NCBI RefSeq assembly: GCF_030385785.1
Contig: NZ_JAUEDK010000006.1
Location: 62,001 to 126,000 of the forward strand
DNA from: Crenobacter oryzisoli
GTDB lineage: Bacteria > Pseudomonadota > Gammaproteobacteria > Burkholderiales > Chromobacteriaceae
Direction of reading: 5' to 3'
Length of the DNA stretch: 64,000 bases
Part shown: positions 9,600-18,243 of the stretch, one piece after another
Numbering within the stretch: position 1 is the stretch's first letter
Layout: every line of letters starts with the position of its first letter
Translations under genes and position numbers: made by a program
Notes under the pieces: model-generated
Told to the model about the DNA's origin: nothing
What the model saw: the letters and a program-made list of their open reading frames with translations, nothing else
The model's database searches: none

Positions 9600-11390
9600 T
9601 CAAACAATGCTTTCCACGGTGGACGGCTGCACGATAAAGAGCTGGCTACCGGGCTCGGTCTTGGCCGACTTCTTCGCATCGGCCGCGGCCAACGCCACGT
9701 CGTAAGGGGAATGATACTGCCCTGCACGCACCAGCAGCACACCGATCGATACCGAAGTGAGCGGAAAAAAACTCACCATGCCGTTTCTATCAACCATCTC
9801 GAAGCCACCCGCCTCGCGATGCGAGGCATCGAAATGCGTCCAGACGATCGAATCGAAGCGCAACAACAGCCGCTGAAGCCGAGCCTGCCAGTCCAAGCTT
9901 TGCATCAACACCACGAAGTCGTCGCCACCAATGTGGCCAACGAAATCGCTGTGCGGATCCATTTCCTCAAGTAGCAGCTGCGCCAACCTCAGGATCAAAC
10001 CGTCCCCTGCCGAATACCCATATAAATCGTTAAACGGTTTGAAATTGTCGAGGTCAGCATACGCCACCACAAACGACTCTCCCGACTCGAGCAAGCGGTT
10101 GATCGTTTCATGGATCGGCACATTGCCAGGCAACCCCGTCAGCGGGTTAGCGTAGCGAGCCGTCGAAATCTGTAGATCGGTGACCCGGCGCACCAGCTCC
10201 AGACCGGTACCCATCCCGAGATAACGCCCGTCGCTGGTGATGATGAAACCATCGACCAGATGATTGCGCTCACCAGCCACCATCAGATGCGACAACTCGA
10301 GCAAGCCCAGATCGGCCGACACCACCAGCGGCTGCGGATCCATCAACAAACGGCAGGGCTTCTTGCCATACAACTCACGGTTGAACGGTCGGGCGAAACG
10401 TTCGAGAAAGTCCTGCCGCCGTAGCAAGCCAACCGGCAGGCCATTGTCGACCACCGGCAGCGCCATGCAGGTGGGGGTGTCGGAGAATCGCTGATAGGCC
10501 TGCTCATTGGCGACCTCCGGCCCCATCGGCTCCACCGATACGGCAAGATCACGAACAACCGGCTGTTGAGGGGCAACCCGACGCCCCAGCTGACCAAAAT
10601 GCGGGCTAGGGGCAAGCTTGCGAGGCGGCTCGGGCTGCGGCGGTGCTATCAGATAGCCCTGACCATAGCGCACACCGATCTTGCGCAGCACCATCAGCTC
10701 AGCCGTCGTCTCTATCCCCTCTGCGACCAGTTTGGCCCCAGCGACCCGCGCCATGTCGAGCAAAGAGCGGACAAATTGCTCCTTAACCGGGTCGTTAGCC
10801 AGATTCTGTATCAGATACTTGTCGAGCTTCACCCATTCCGGGCGCAACTCTGACCACATCCTGAGATTCGCAAAGCCCTCGCCCAGATCGTCGAGCGCCA
10901 GCGCAAAGCCTTGCTCACGCCAGTGCGCAGCAGCCTCGCGCAGCACGGCGTAGCAGCAGTTCGGACGATGCTCGGTCAACTCGATGATCATCCGGGAGGC
11001 AGCAAGACCGCTCGAACTCTCCAGCTCTGCCGCCTGTATGGGGCCAGCCACCACGGTGTCGGGCAACAGATTGAGAAACAACTGCCCCGGAAGAGAGAGC
11101 TCGACGAACCGCTGCACCGTCACATCGCGGCAGGCGCAGTCCAGCTCGTAGGACATGCCGAGCCGTGCGGCCGCTTCAAAAAGCGCCAACGGCGTCGATA
11201 AAGAACTATCGGCCGGCGGCCGAATCAATCCTTCATAGCCGACGATGTCGCCATTGCTCAGATCGACGATAGGTTGAAATACTGAAGACAGCTTGCGCAG
11301 CAAGATCAAGCGCTCCAGCTCCCGTTGTTCCGGGGACAAAATGGGCTGAAGCGACGGTATGGCAAATGGGGTAGGCGAAATAAGTTCCAC
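9600..11390 (-). CDS. EAL-CBS-GGDEF cyclic-di-GMP signalling protein
   Basis: 596 residues, no membrane segment, so probably cytoplasmic. Domain order: EAL at about 30-265, a CBS pair at about 290-405, and GGDEF at about 425-590. In the EAL domain the signature is EGLIR in place of EALLR; the other metal-site blocks are present (IELTEH, LDDLGEGFANL, VKLDK, AEGIET). In the GGDEF domain the loop reads GGDDF, which is still compatible with cyclase activity, and the substrate block DLDNFKPFNDLYG is intact. EAL-CBS-GGDEF proteins can make or break cyclic di-GMP under control of a nucleotide bound by the CBS pair. It lies close to the flagellar cluster, which may or may not be meaningful. Confidence 0.88.
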   Translation of the reverse strand: MELISPTPFAIPSLQPILSPEQRELERLILLRKLSSVFQPIVDLSNGDIVGYEGLIRPPADSSLSTPLALFEAAARLGMSYELDCACRDVTVQRFVELSLPGQLFLNLLPDTVVAGPIQAAELESSSGLAASRMIIELTEHRPNCCYAVLREAAAHWREQGFALALDDLGEGFANLRMWSELRPEWVKLDKYLIQNLANDPVKEQFVRSLLDMARVAGAKLVAEGIETTAELMVLRKIGVRYGQGYLIAPPQPEPPRKLAPSPHFGQLGRRVAPQQPVVRDLAVSVEPMGPEVANEQAYQRFSDTPTCMALPVVDNGLPVGLLRRQDFLERFARPFNRELYGKKPCRLLMDPQPLVVSADLGLLELSHLMVAGERNHLVDGFIITSDGRYLGMGTGLELVRRVTDLQISTARYANPLTGLPGNVPIHETINRLLESGESFVVAYADLDNFKPFNDLYGYSAGDGLILRLAQLLLEEMDPHSDFVGHIGGDDFVVLMQSLDWQARLQRLLLRFDSIVWTHFDASHREAGGFEMVDRNGMVSFFPLTSVSIGVLLVRAGQYHSPYDVALAAADAKKSAKTEPGSQLFIVQPSTVESIV

Positions 11391-11515
11391 TGAAAATCGT
11401 TCTGACCGGAAATTGCCAAAATGCTAGCAAATCGGCATGACGCCCCGATGACGGAGCGTTTAATACCACGCCGGCATTAATGAACCGGGCAAGGCCCGCA
11501 CAAGGGGATGCTGAC

Positions 11516-12304
11516 ATGCCATACACAACCCATCGGGGACATCGGCTGTATTACGAGGAAAGTGGTCGAGGTGAACACCCCCTGTTACTGCTCAACGGCC
11601 TGACCATGTCCACCGCTGGCTGGACGCTGCTGCTGCCTCGCCTTGAGGCACGCTACCGACTAGTACGAACCGATCTGCTCGGTCAGGGGCAGAGCGACAA
11701 GCCACTCGGCGACGCCTACTCGCTGCCCGAACAGGCCGAGCTGGTCGCCCATCTGCTCGACACCCTGGAAGTCGAGCGCTGCCACGTAGTTGGTCTATCG
11801 TACGGCGGCATGGTCGCCCAGCACTTGGCGCACCTACACCCGGAAAGAATCGACCATCTGGTGCTGGCTGCCACCCTCGCCTGCTCCGACGCGGTCGACA
11901 AAGCCATTGCCGCCAGCTGGGTCGCCGCAGCCAAAAGCGGAGGGACCGAGTTGCGTTTCGCCGTCAGCCTGCCCTGGCTGTTTTCCAACCGCTACCTCTC
12001 CAGCCACCCGGAGCAAATCAGCGAACTAAAAACCGTTGCGACATTGTTCGATTGGGATGCCGTGCTACGGTTGCTCGCCGGCATGCGCGAACATGACGCA
12101 CGTACCTGGCTGCCGACCATCAGCGCGCCGACCCGGGTCATTGTCGGCAGCGAGGATCGCTTGACGCCGCTGCATCAATCAGAAATGCTGTCAACATACA
12201 TGCCGCACGCGCAGCTTGTCCCCATTCCCGGCGCCGGGCATGCACTACACCTTGAGTCCGCCGAGCAATTCGCCCGCCTGGTGATGGAATTCTGCCCAGG
12301 TTGA
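11516..12304 (+). CDS. Alpha/beta-fold hydrolase, PcaD-like
   Basis: A 262-residue alpha/beta hydrolase. The catalytic triad is visible as Ser95 in GLSYGGM, Asp214 in GSEDRLTP and His242 in GAGHALHLE. The general pattern resembles 3-oxoadipate enol-lactonases and related esterases, but the substrate is unknown. The start MPYTTHRGHRLYYEE at 11516 is preferred over the upstream ATG at 11480 because GGGG precedes it and it fits the family. It is divergent from the EAL-GGDEF gene and is followed after 24 bases by an enoyl-CoA hydratase gene, so they are probably cotranscribed. Confidence 0.85.
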   Translation: MPYTTHRGHRLYYEESGRGEHPLLLLNGLTMSTAGWTLLLPRLEARYRLVRTDLLGQGQSDKPLGDAYSLPEQAELVAHLLDTLEVERCHVVGLSYGGMVAQHLAHLHPERIDHLVLAATLACSDAVDKAIAASWVAAAKSGGTELRFAVSLPWLFSNRYLSSHPEQISELKTVATLFDWDAVLRLLAGMREHDARTWLPTISAPTRVIVGSEDRLTPLHQSEMLSTYMPHAQLVPIPGAGHALHLESAEQFARLVMEFCPG

Positions 12305-12328
12305 GCCCCCCCCTACCGAGGAGGTCAC

Positions 12329-13117
12329 ATGCACCAAACCACCGTCTTGCTGCACGTCGATCCACGCGGCGTGGCCACTGTCACCCTCAACCGCGCCGAG
12401 TTGCACAACGCCATCGACGATGAAACCGCCAGCCTGCTTACAGCAACACTAGAAACTTTGGCCGATGACGATAGCGTCCGCGTCGTCGTATTGACCGGCA
12501 GCGGCATCAGTTTTTCTGCCGGCCACGACAGCGACTGGATGCGCCACATGGCGAGCTTCAGCGAAGCGCAACTGCGCCACCACGCACAACAGCTGTCACG
12601 ACTGCTGCGCACACTGGATACCTTGCCCAAGCCGACGATCGCCCGCATCCCGGGCTCGGCATTCGGACTGGGTGCAGGTCTGGTCGCCTGCTGCGACATT
12701 GCGATCGGCGCCTCCGAAGCGCTGTTCAGCTTCAGTGACGTGAAGCTCGGCGTGATCCCGGCTTTGTCGGCACCGTATGTGGTGCGCGCCATCGGGCCGC
12801 GCGCCGCCCGCCGCTATTTTGTCAGTGCCGAGCGCTTCAACGCCGGCAAGGCCAAGCGCCTTGGCCTGCTGCACCAGGTCGTCGAACTCGATGAACTCGA
12901 CAGCGCGGTCGAGCACTGTGCCAGCCACCTGCTGATCAACGGCCCGAATGCAATGCGTGCAGCCAAGCAACTGATCGCATTGATCGACTCGCGCGAACTC
13001 GACGACGACCTGTTCGAAGACGCCATCGACGCCATCGTCAAGGTTCGCGCCAGCGAAGAGGGGCGCGAGGGCATACATGCCTTCCTGGAACAACGCAAAC
13101 CCAACTGGCTCGACTAG
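12329..13117 (+). CDS. Enoyl-CoA hydratase/isomerase family protein (methylglutaconyl-CoA hydratase-like)
   Basis: A 262-residue crotonase-fold protein with GAGG-type ribosome site GAGGAGGTCAC before the ATG. The oxyanion-hole regions are seen around residues 65-70 (SAGHDSDW) and 112-121 (FGLGAGLVACC). The segment FSDVKLGVIPA-x3-PYVVRAIG (about 135-156) resembles the methylglutaconyl-CoA hydratase group of leucine and terpene degradation; the acidic residue there is Asp137 rather than the more usual Glu. The other genes of that pathway are not nearby, so the substrate is an inference. Confidence 0.82.
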   Translation: MHQTTVLLHVDPRGVATVTLNRAELHNAIDDETASLLTATLETLADDDSVRVVVLTGSGISFSAGHDSDWMRHMASFSEAQLRHHAQQLSRLLRTLDTLPKPTIARIPGSAFGLGAGLVACCDIAIGASEALFSFSDVKLGVIPALSAPYVVRAIGPRAARRYFVSAERFNAGKAKRLGLLHQVVELDELDSAVEHCASHLLINGPNAMRAAKQLIALIDSRELDDDLFEDAIDAIVKVRASEEGREGIHAFLEQRKPNWLD

Positions 13118-13129
13118 CCTGGAACAACG

Positions 13130-13153
13130 ACCCGCTCCCGAGCGGGTTTTTTA
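13130..13153 (+). terminator. Terminator after the enoyl-CoA hydratase gene
   Basis: CCCGCT and AGCGGG form a stem around a CCCG loop, followed by six T residues, 14 bases after the stop codon. Confidence 0.85.
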
Positions 13154-13251
13154 CACGCTGACGCCATCCATTTACATAGCTGCGGCAATACCGTCTGCCG
13201 CCATGAATTCTTGCTTAGACTGTCAAGCATCGCTCAACGCTTCGGACTGCC

Positions 13252-14256
13252 ATGATTAGCGCCCTGCCCTTCGACGATTTTCTCGCTGCCACGCTGCGAC
13301 AGCAGCCACCCCTTGCCGACACGTTGTCGCTTGGCGAACTAACGCTCAGCTGGCCCGCAGCAGGCATGTTGCGATTGACCCCCAAGGCCCTGCCCGATGG
13401 AACCGATCGGGTGCTGCTCAGCGCCGGGGTGCACGGCAACGAAACCGCTCCTATCGAGGTCTTGGCGGGCATCGTCGCCGATCTCTTGGCCGGTCGCCTA
13501 ACACTGGCGGTTGACCTGCAGGTCTTGTTCGGCAACCCGGATGCGATGCGTGTTGGCGAGCGCTATCTCGACTACGACATGAACCGGCTGTTCAACGGTG
13601 CACACCAACAGCAGCCGCTCGCGCGTGAGTCCGCCCGGGCAGCACAACTGGAAGCACAGGCCGACGCCTTCTTCTCCAGCAGCCCGACCGGTGCCCGGCG
13701 TCTCCACTATGACCTGCACACCGCAATCCGTGGCTCAGTCTACGAAAAATTCGCGATCTACCCCTTCTTGCACGAGCGCGAACACAATCAAGAGCAACTG
13801 GAATGGCTCACCGCCTGCGGCGTAAACACCGTACTGCTGCACAGCGCACCGGCCAATACCTTCAGCTATTACACCAGCCGTCACCACCTAGCCGATTCGT
13901 TCACGCTGGAACTGGGCAAGGCACGCCCGTTTGGCGAGAACGATCTGACTCGCTTCGCCGGCATCGATGTAGCCCTGCGCGCCCTGGTCAGCGGTCAACA
14001 GCCCCCCCGCTCTGCCGACGATTCACTGCACCTATTTCGTGCCAAGTACAACCTGATCAAGGCCAGCGACGCATTCCGCCTGCATCTGGCCGATGATGTC
14101 GAAAACTTCACGACGCTGCCCGACGGCTTCCTGATCGCCGAAGATGGCGATACACGCTACGTGGCCAGTGGCGGCGAGGAACGCATCCTATTCCCCAACC
14201 CCAAAGTGCAGAATGGCTTGCGCGCGGGGATCGTAGTCGAGCCAGTCACACTGTAG
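13252..14256 (+). CDS. astE: Succinylglutamate desuccinylase
   Basis: Zinc enzyme that releases glutamate and succinate in the last step of the arginine succinyltransferase pathway. It has 334 residues, as expected. Zinc ligands are His61 and Glu64 in GVHGNETAP and His156 in DLHTAIRG; the probable catalytic Glu220 is in FTLELGKARPFG. The ribosome site is weak. It stands alone between two terminators: the partner genes astCADB are not in the window. With speA nearby, arginine has two possible routes in this region (agmatine or succinylation). Confidence 0.92.
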   Translation: MISALPFDDFLAATLRQQPPLADTLSLGELTLSWPAAGMLRLTPKALPDGTDRVLLSAGVHGNETAPIEVLAGIVADLLAGRLTLAVDLQVLFGNPDAMRVGERYLDYDMNRLFNGAHQQQPLARESARAAQLEAQADAFFSSSPTGARRLHYDLHTAIRGSVYEKFAIYPFLHEREHNQEQLEWLTACGVNTVLLHSAPANTFSYYTSRHHLADSFTLELGKARPFGENDLTRFAGIDVALRALVSGQQPPRSADDSLHLFRAKYNLIKASDAFRLHLADDVENFTTLPDGFLIAEDGDTRYVASGGEERILFPNPKVQNGLRAGIVVEPVTL

Positions 14257-14284
14257 GAAACCGTTCGGCCGATCTGGTCGCCAT

Positions 14285-14313
14285 GAAAAAAGCCGGCATC
14301 TGCCGGCTTTTTT
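14285..14313. terminator. Bidirectional terminator between astE and flgL
   Basis: AAAAAAGCCGGC-ATCT-GCCGGCTTTTTT: a symmetrical stem with A and T tails on either side, placed between the convergent astE and flgL genes. Confidence 0.9.
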
Positions 14314-14333
14314 AGTCCCTTGCGACTGAAGGC

Positions 14334-15248
14334 TTACATCTTATTGAACAGGCTCAACCCCTGCACCTTCTGGAACACCAGCTGCGAATATTGCAACGAA
14401 GACTGGGCCATCAGCAAATCGCTGCTCGCCTTGGCCATGTCGAGGTCCTGCAGCTTGCTCAACGCCGTCTGATACTGCAAGTCGAGGTCACTACCATTGG
14501 CACTCATGGCATCATTTTGGTTCTGCCGCGCACCGATCGACGCATCGGCAGTCAGCACACGCTGTTGATCATCATCGAAACTGCTGATGATATTGCTCAG
14601 CTGGGAGGAGAAGTTGGCCGGTTGAGGATTCTGCCCCAGCAAGCTAATGAACTGCTGAACGTCGTCAAAAGCCTTGGTCGGTTGGGTGCCATTACCGAAT
14701 ACTAACGAGCCAACCTCGGTCACCGAAATCTGACTAGACGGGCTCACCTGCACATCGCGCTGCCCGGTATCCCCCTGGTAAGTCGTCACCCCAGTTGCGC
14801 CATTGAACACAAACGGCGTCTTACTAATTGCATTACCGGCAAATAGATAGTTACCTTGCCCATCCCGAGTGTTTCCGTAGCCAACCAGAGTTTGGAACAT
14901 CTGGTTCGCCTGAGTCTGAATGTGCTGCAGATCGGTCGTTGTCAGAATTGCATTTCCAGCCGAAACCGCCAGCGTTTTCAACTGCTCCATCAGATCAGAC
15001 ACACTCTGCAACGTCTGGCTCGATGTCGACAACGACGAATCGACCGCTTTGGTATTGGTGACGAACTGGCTGTTACGCCCTTCCGACTGATTCAGCTGGA
15101 GGATCTGCGCTGATGCAATTGGGTCATCTGAAGGATTGTTCACCCGCTTCATCGTCGAGATCTGTTGCTGTAATTGCGCCAGATTCGACTGGCCCTGGGC
15201 CATCGCACCAGCGCCAAAATCATAGAAAGAATTGGTACTGACTCGCAT
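14334..15248 (-). CDS. flgL: Flagellar hook-filament junction protein FlgL (HAP3)
   Basis: 304 residues with the flagellin-like N-terminus (MRVSTNSFYDFGAGAMAQGQSNL) and coiled-coil ends typical of FlgL; the C-terminus ends in KVQGLSLFNKM. It forms the ring joining the hook-side FlgK to the filament, outside the cell, and is exported by the flagellar type III system. It follows flgK by 25 bases and shares its sigma-28-type promoter. Confidence 0.93.
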   Translation of the reverse strand: MRVSTNSFYDFGAGAMAQGQSNLAQLQQQISTMKRVNNPSDDPIASAQILQLNQSEGRNSQFVTNTKAVDSSLSTSSQTLQSVSDLMEQLKTLAVSAGNAILTTTDLQHIQTQANQMFQTLVGYGNTRDGQGNYLFAGNAISKTPFVFNGATGVTTYQGDTGQRDVQVSPSSQISVTEVGSLVFGNGTQPTKAFDDVQQFISLLGQNPQPANFSSQLSNIISSFDDDQQRVLTADASIGARQNQNDAMSANGSDLDLQYQTALSKLQDLDMAKASSDLLMAQSSLQYSQLVFQKVQGLSLFNKM

Positions 15249-15273
15249 CAGTCTACTCCATTAAATCGGTTGA

Positions 15274-17082
15274 TCAGCCGCCAATAGCGATAAGGCTCTG
15301 GAACATCTGTTGAGCGATCGTGATCAGCTTGCTGGAGGCTTGGTACGCCTGCTGATAGCGCAACATGTTGGTTGCCTCCTCGTCCAGGTTCACACCCGAT
15401 ACCGACTGCTGAGCCTTGGTCACCTGCTGCAGGGTATTGCTCTGCGCAGTCGAGGCAGACTGCACCTGATTAGTCGTACTGCCGACCGTGCTCACCAAAG
15501 TGGCATAAAAACTTTGCACGCTCGTCATACTACTGCCAGCAGCACCGCGCACACCGGTATTCACGACGGGCGCCGTCTGCAGGTTGGCAATGCTCAGCAA
15601 ATTACCGTTGTCCCCGGTGCCGATCGGCGCAGCATTCGGCACCACAGTAAACGTCATCCCGGCCCCCAATTGGGCCGACAATTTGAATTGGATACCGACA
15701 TCGGTCGTCGCCGGCGCGACCCCCGTAACGAGCTTGTAGCCGTTCGACACAGTCGGGTCCGGCACAATGTTATAGACCGCGCCGTTCGCAGGACCACCAG
15801 TGATGGTGGCTTGCATGGTGTTCCCATTGATGGAGATAAAACCGGCCGGACCGACATTCGCCGGGTGGCTGGCCGGGTTCGGTGCGGTCAGAGGTGGGCC
15901 TGCGGTCCAGCCGTAATTACCCGGCAATGTGCTGGATACCCCTGTCAGCGCCACGCCATTCGACACAGGATTACCCGCTGGCACCGTCGAAGGGGTGGCT
16001 GACATCAGATTGGACGCCATCGGCAGCTTCTGCGGATCAGTGATCAGCATCTGCAGGTTCTGTGTGGCCGCGGCCGGATTGTTCACGTAGCTGGTCAGGT
16101 CGGTAAACATCGGACCACCCGTATTGCCGTTCAGGTCGACACCGAGTTGGCTCTGATAGTTCATTGCGGTCGAAAAGTCGATCGCCATGTTTCCCAACTG
16201 GGTCTGGGCGTTCTTCAACGCTCCGTCACGGACAGTAAACAAACCCGCCAGCGTCCCTCCATTGAGAGAATTGGTACCAATTACGGTATTGGTGCCGTTC
16301 GGGCTGGTCAGCGTCAGCTGCACGTCTTGCGGATCAGCCGGGTCGGGCTGGGTCGCTAAATGATTCACAGAATTGCCCTGCACCAGAGCCTGTCCGGAGC
16401 TGAGAAACACGCTGTAGCTACCATCGGCCTGGACGATGGCGCTAACGCCAACTTGCTGGTTCAGCTGCGACATCGCTTGGTCACGCTGGTCCATCAGGTC
16501 GTTGGGAGCCCCCTGTCCTGACAACGCCGTGATCTGCTGGTTAAGCTTGCTGATGGTATCGACCAGTGCATTGACGCTGCCAACCGACGAGGTAATCTGC
16601 GCGTTGGCCCCGTTGTGCAATTCGGTCAAGCGCGAATCAATCGACTGAAACTGACTCGCCAGCGCCTGCCCCATGCTGATCACGCTTTGACGACTCGGCA
16701 ATGAGGAAGGCTGGGACGACAGGCCCTGCAGGGCGCTATAGAAGTTCTGGAGACTTGAACTCAAGCCACTGCTGCTGTCGGACATGGCGCTATCGAGCTG
16801 ATTGAGGAAGGTCAGCTGCGATTGATAGCTACTGTTCTGAGTGCTGGCATGCTGTACCTGTTGCGTCAGGTACTTGTCATAGACCCGGCTGACCGAATTC
16901 AGATCGACGCCGGTACCAAAAAACGACGACCCAAACCCCAAGGGACTACGATTCGACAGGTTGACTACCTGGCGGTTATAGCCAGGGGTATTGACGTTGG
17001 CAATGTTGTTGCCAATGACGCTCAAGCCCCCTTGTGCGGCATTCAGCCCGCTCAAACCAATTCCGTAGATATCTACCGGCAT
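15274..17082 (-). CDS. flgK: Flagellar hook-associated protein FlgK (HAP1)
   Basis: 602 residues. The N-terminal rod/hook signature is clear (GLSGLNAAQGGLSVIGNNIAN and NVNTPGYNRQ) and the C-terminus has the matching helix ending FQSLIAIGG. The middle of the protein carries a variable Pro/Asn/Gly-rich insertion around residues 340-500, as is usual in longer FlgK proteins. It is exported and caps the hook before filament assembly. First gene of the flgKL unit. Confidence 0.94.
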   Translation of the reverse strand: MPVDIYGIGLSGLNAAQGGLSVIGNNIANVNTPGYNRQVVNLSNRSPLGFGSSFFGTGVDLNSVSRVYDKYLTQQVQHASTQNSSYQSQLTFLNQLDSAMSDSSSGLSSSLQNFYSALQGLSSQPSSLPSRQSVISMGQALASQFQSIDSRLTELHNGANAQITSSVGSVNALVDTISKLNQQITALSGQGAPNDLMDQRDQAMSQLNQQVGVSAIVQADGSYSVFLSSGQALVQGNSVNHLATQPDPADPQDVQLTLTSPNGTNTVIGTNSLNGGTLAGLFTVRDGALKNAQTQLGNMAIDFSTAMNYQSQLGVDLNGNTGGPMFTDLTSYVNNPAAATQNLQMLITDPQKLPMASNLMSATPSTVPAGNPVSNGVALTGVSSTLPGNYGWTAGPPLTAPNPASHPANVGPAGFISINGNTMQATITGGPANGAVYNIVPDPTVSNGYKLVTGVAPATTDVGIQFKLSAQLGAGMTFTVVPNAAPIGTGDNGNLLSIANLQTAPVVNTGVRGAAGSSMTSVQSFYATLVSTVGSTTNQVQSASTAQSNTLQQVTKAQQSVSGVNLDEEATNMLRYQQAYQASSKLITIAQQMFQSLIAIGG

Positions 17083-17106
17083 AATTCCTCACTCCCTTTT
17101 GCGTTG

Positions 17107-17133
17107 TTATCGGTCGTAGCAGGACAAACTTGA
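17107..17133 (-). promoter_or_regulatory. Sigma-28 (FliA)-type promoter for flgKL
   Basis: On the minus strand TCAAGTTT, 11 bases, then ACCGATAA. The FliA consensus is TAAAGTTT-N11-GCCGATAA, so 14 of 16 positions match with exact spacing. It lies about 25-50 bases upstream of the flgK start and fits the known late-class expression of flgKL. Confidence 0.8.
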
Positions 17134-17157
17134 CCCGCAATCCTCACTCAACGCATA

Positions 17158-18156
17158 TCAACTACCACTGCCTCTGCTCAATAAGGCGCTTGCGACATCA
17201 GTCAGCTTCTTGGCATAACGCGGGTCCGTAGCGTAGCCAGCATTTTGCAAGCCTTGTGCAAATCCCTGCAGGTTCTGCCCCTGGCCGAGTACCGCCTTAT
17301 AGCGTGGGTTGTTCGACAGTAGCTTCGCGTAGTCTGTCAGCGACTCGGCATAGGACGAGTAAGAGCGGAAGCGGGCCACTTTCTTCTGGGGGGCACCGTT
17401 TACATACTCGGTGGTCAGCACGTCGACAGTTGGCCCGTTCCAATCCGACGATGCCTTGATGCCAAACAGGTTATGACTATCGCGGCCGTCGGCATGGCGG
17501 ATCGCCCGCTTGCCCCAACCACTTTCCAATGCCGCGTGAGCGACGACCAGCGCAGGGGCCACGCCAAGCGTCTGTGCCGCCTGGCGCGCATCTGGCAGCA
17601 CCGCCTTGACGAACTCGCGCGCATCGGTCGACACCGCCGTGCCGCCGCCCCCCAAACCTCCACCGCCTCCGTTGCCGCTCAGGGCATCAAGGTTTGCACT
17701 GGCGTGTAGTGCCAGGGCCTGCAAGCGATCGGCCACATTGGCCTGTGCACTGTGATAAGTGCCGGAAGACACCGGGGGCAACGGTGCGAGATCCACGGTA
17801 TGACCCGCAATGTCTTTCTCGGTCACACCCGCCAGCTTGCCGATCTGCTTCGCCAGTACCTCACCCAGCCCCACCCCACCCGCCTGGGTAAGGTTCTGCA
17901 CCAACTGCTGATCGAACAGCCCTTGGTAGGTATCCATATCGCTGGACTTTTCCTCGCCGTCGAGCGATGTCGTGCGCATCTGTTTGACCAGCGTATCGAG
18001 AAACAGCGCCTCGAACTGGCTCGCAACCTGCTTGATGGCAGCGCGCTGATCCTTGCCCGCATGCGTTTTCAACGCGTTAAGCGCAGTGGGGTCGGCAGCC
18101 AGCGCATTACTGTCAGCGCCAAGGGGGCGGATAAAGGGAGAAGTCGATAGACTCAT
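17158..18156 (-). CDS. flgJ: Flagellar rod assembly protein / peptidoglycan hydrolase FlgJ
   Basis: 332 residues with two domains: an N-terminal rod-capping region (about 35-105, QVASQFEALFLDTLVKQM) and a C-terminal glucosaminidase (GH73) domain (about 178-330) with the likely catalytic Glu211 in AALESGWGK. They are joined by a glycine-rich linker (GNGGGGGLGGGG, about 161-172). It cuts the periplasmic murein so that the rod can pass. The start MSLSTSPFIRP at 18156 is chosen because AGGAGACTTC precedes it; the frame is open to 18222 without such a site. Confidence 0.93.
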   Translation of the reverse strand: MSLSTSPFIRPLGADSNALAADPTALNALKTHAGKDQRAAIKQVASQFEALFLDTLVKQMRTTSLDGEEKSSDMDTYQGLFDQQLVQNLTQAGGVGLGEVLAKQIGKLAGVTEKDIAGHTVDLAPLPPVSSGTYHSAQANVADRLQALALHASANLDALSGNGGGGGLGGGGTAVSTDAREFVKAVLPDARQAAQTLGVAPALVVAHAALESGWGKRAIRHADGRDSHNLFGIKASSDWNGPTVDVLTTEYVNGAPQKKVARFRSYSSYAESLTDYAKLLSNNPRYKAVLGQGQNLQGFAQGLQNAGYATDPRYAKKLTDVASALLSRGSGS

Positions 18157-18182
18157 GAAGTCTCCTGAGCAGGCCGCAGCGG

Positions 18183-18194
18183 TTCGGCCAACCT
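18183..18194 (-). repeat. AGGTTGGCCGAA repeat between flgI and flgJ
   Basis: An exact 12-base copy (read on the minus strand) in the 87-base gap between flgI and flgJ. It lies 17 bases from a strong hairpin. Confidence 0.7.
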
Positions 18195-18210
18195 TAGGAT
18201 TGGGATCGGC

Positions 18211-18233
18211 GGGCCGGCGCACTGTGCCGGCCC
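18211..18233 (-). other. Hairpin between flgI and flgJ
   Basis: GGGCCGGC and GCCGGCCC pair over 8 bases with a 7-base loop. There is no T run, so it is more likely an RNA-stability or attenuation structure than a full terminator. Confidence 0.45.
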
Positions 18234-18243
18234 GGGAACAGGA

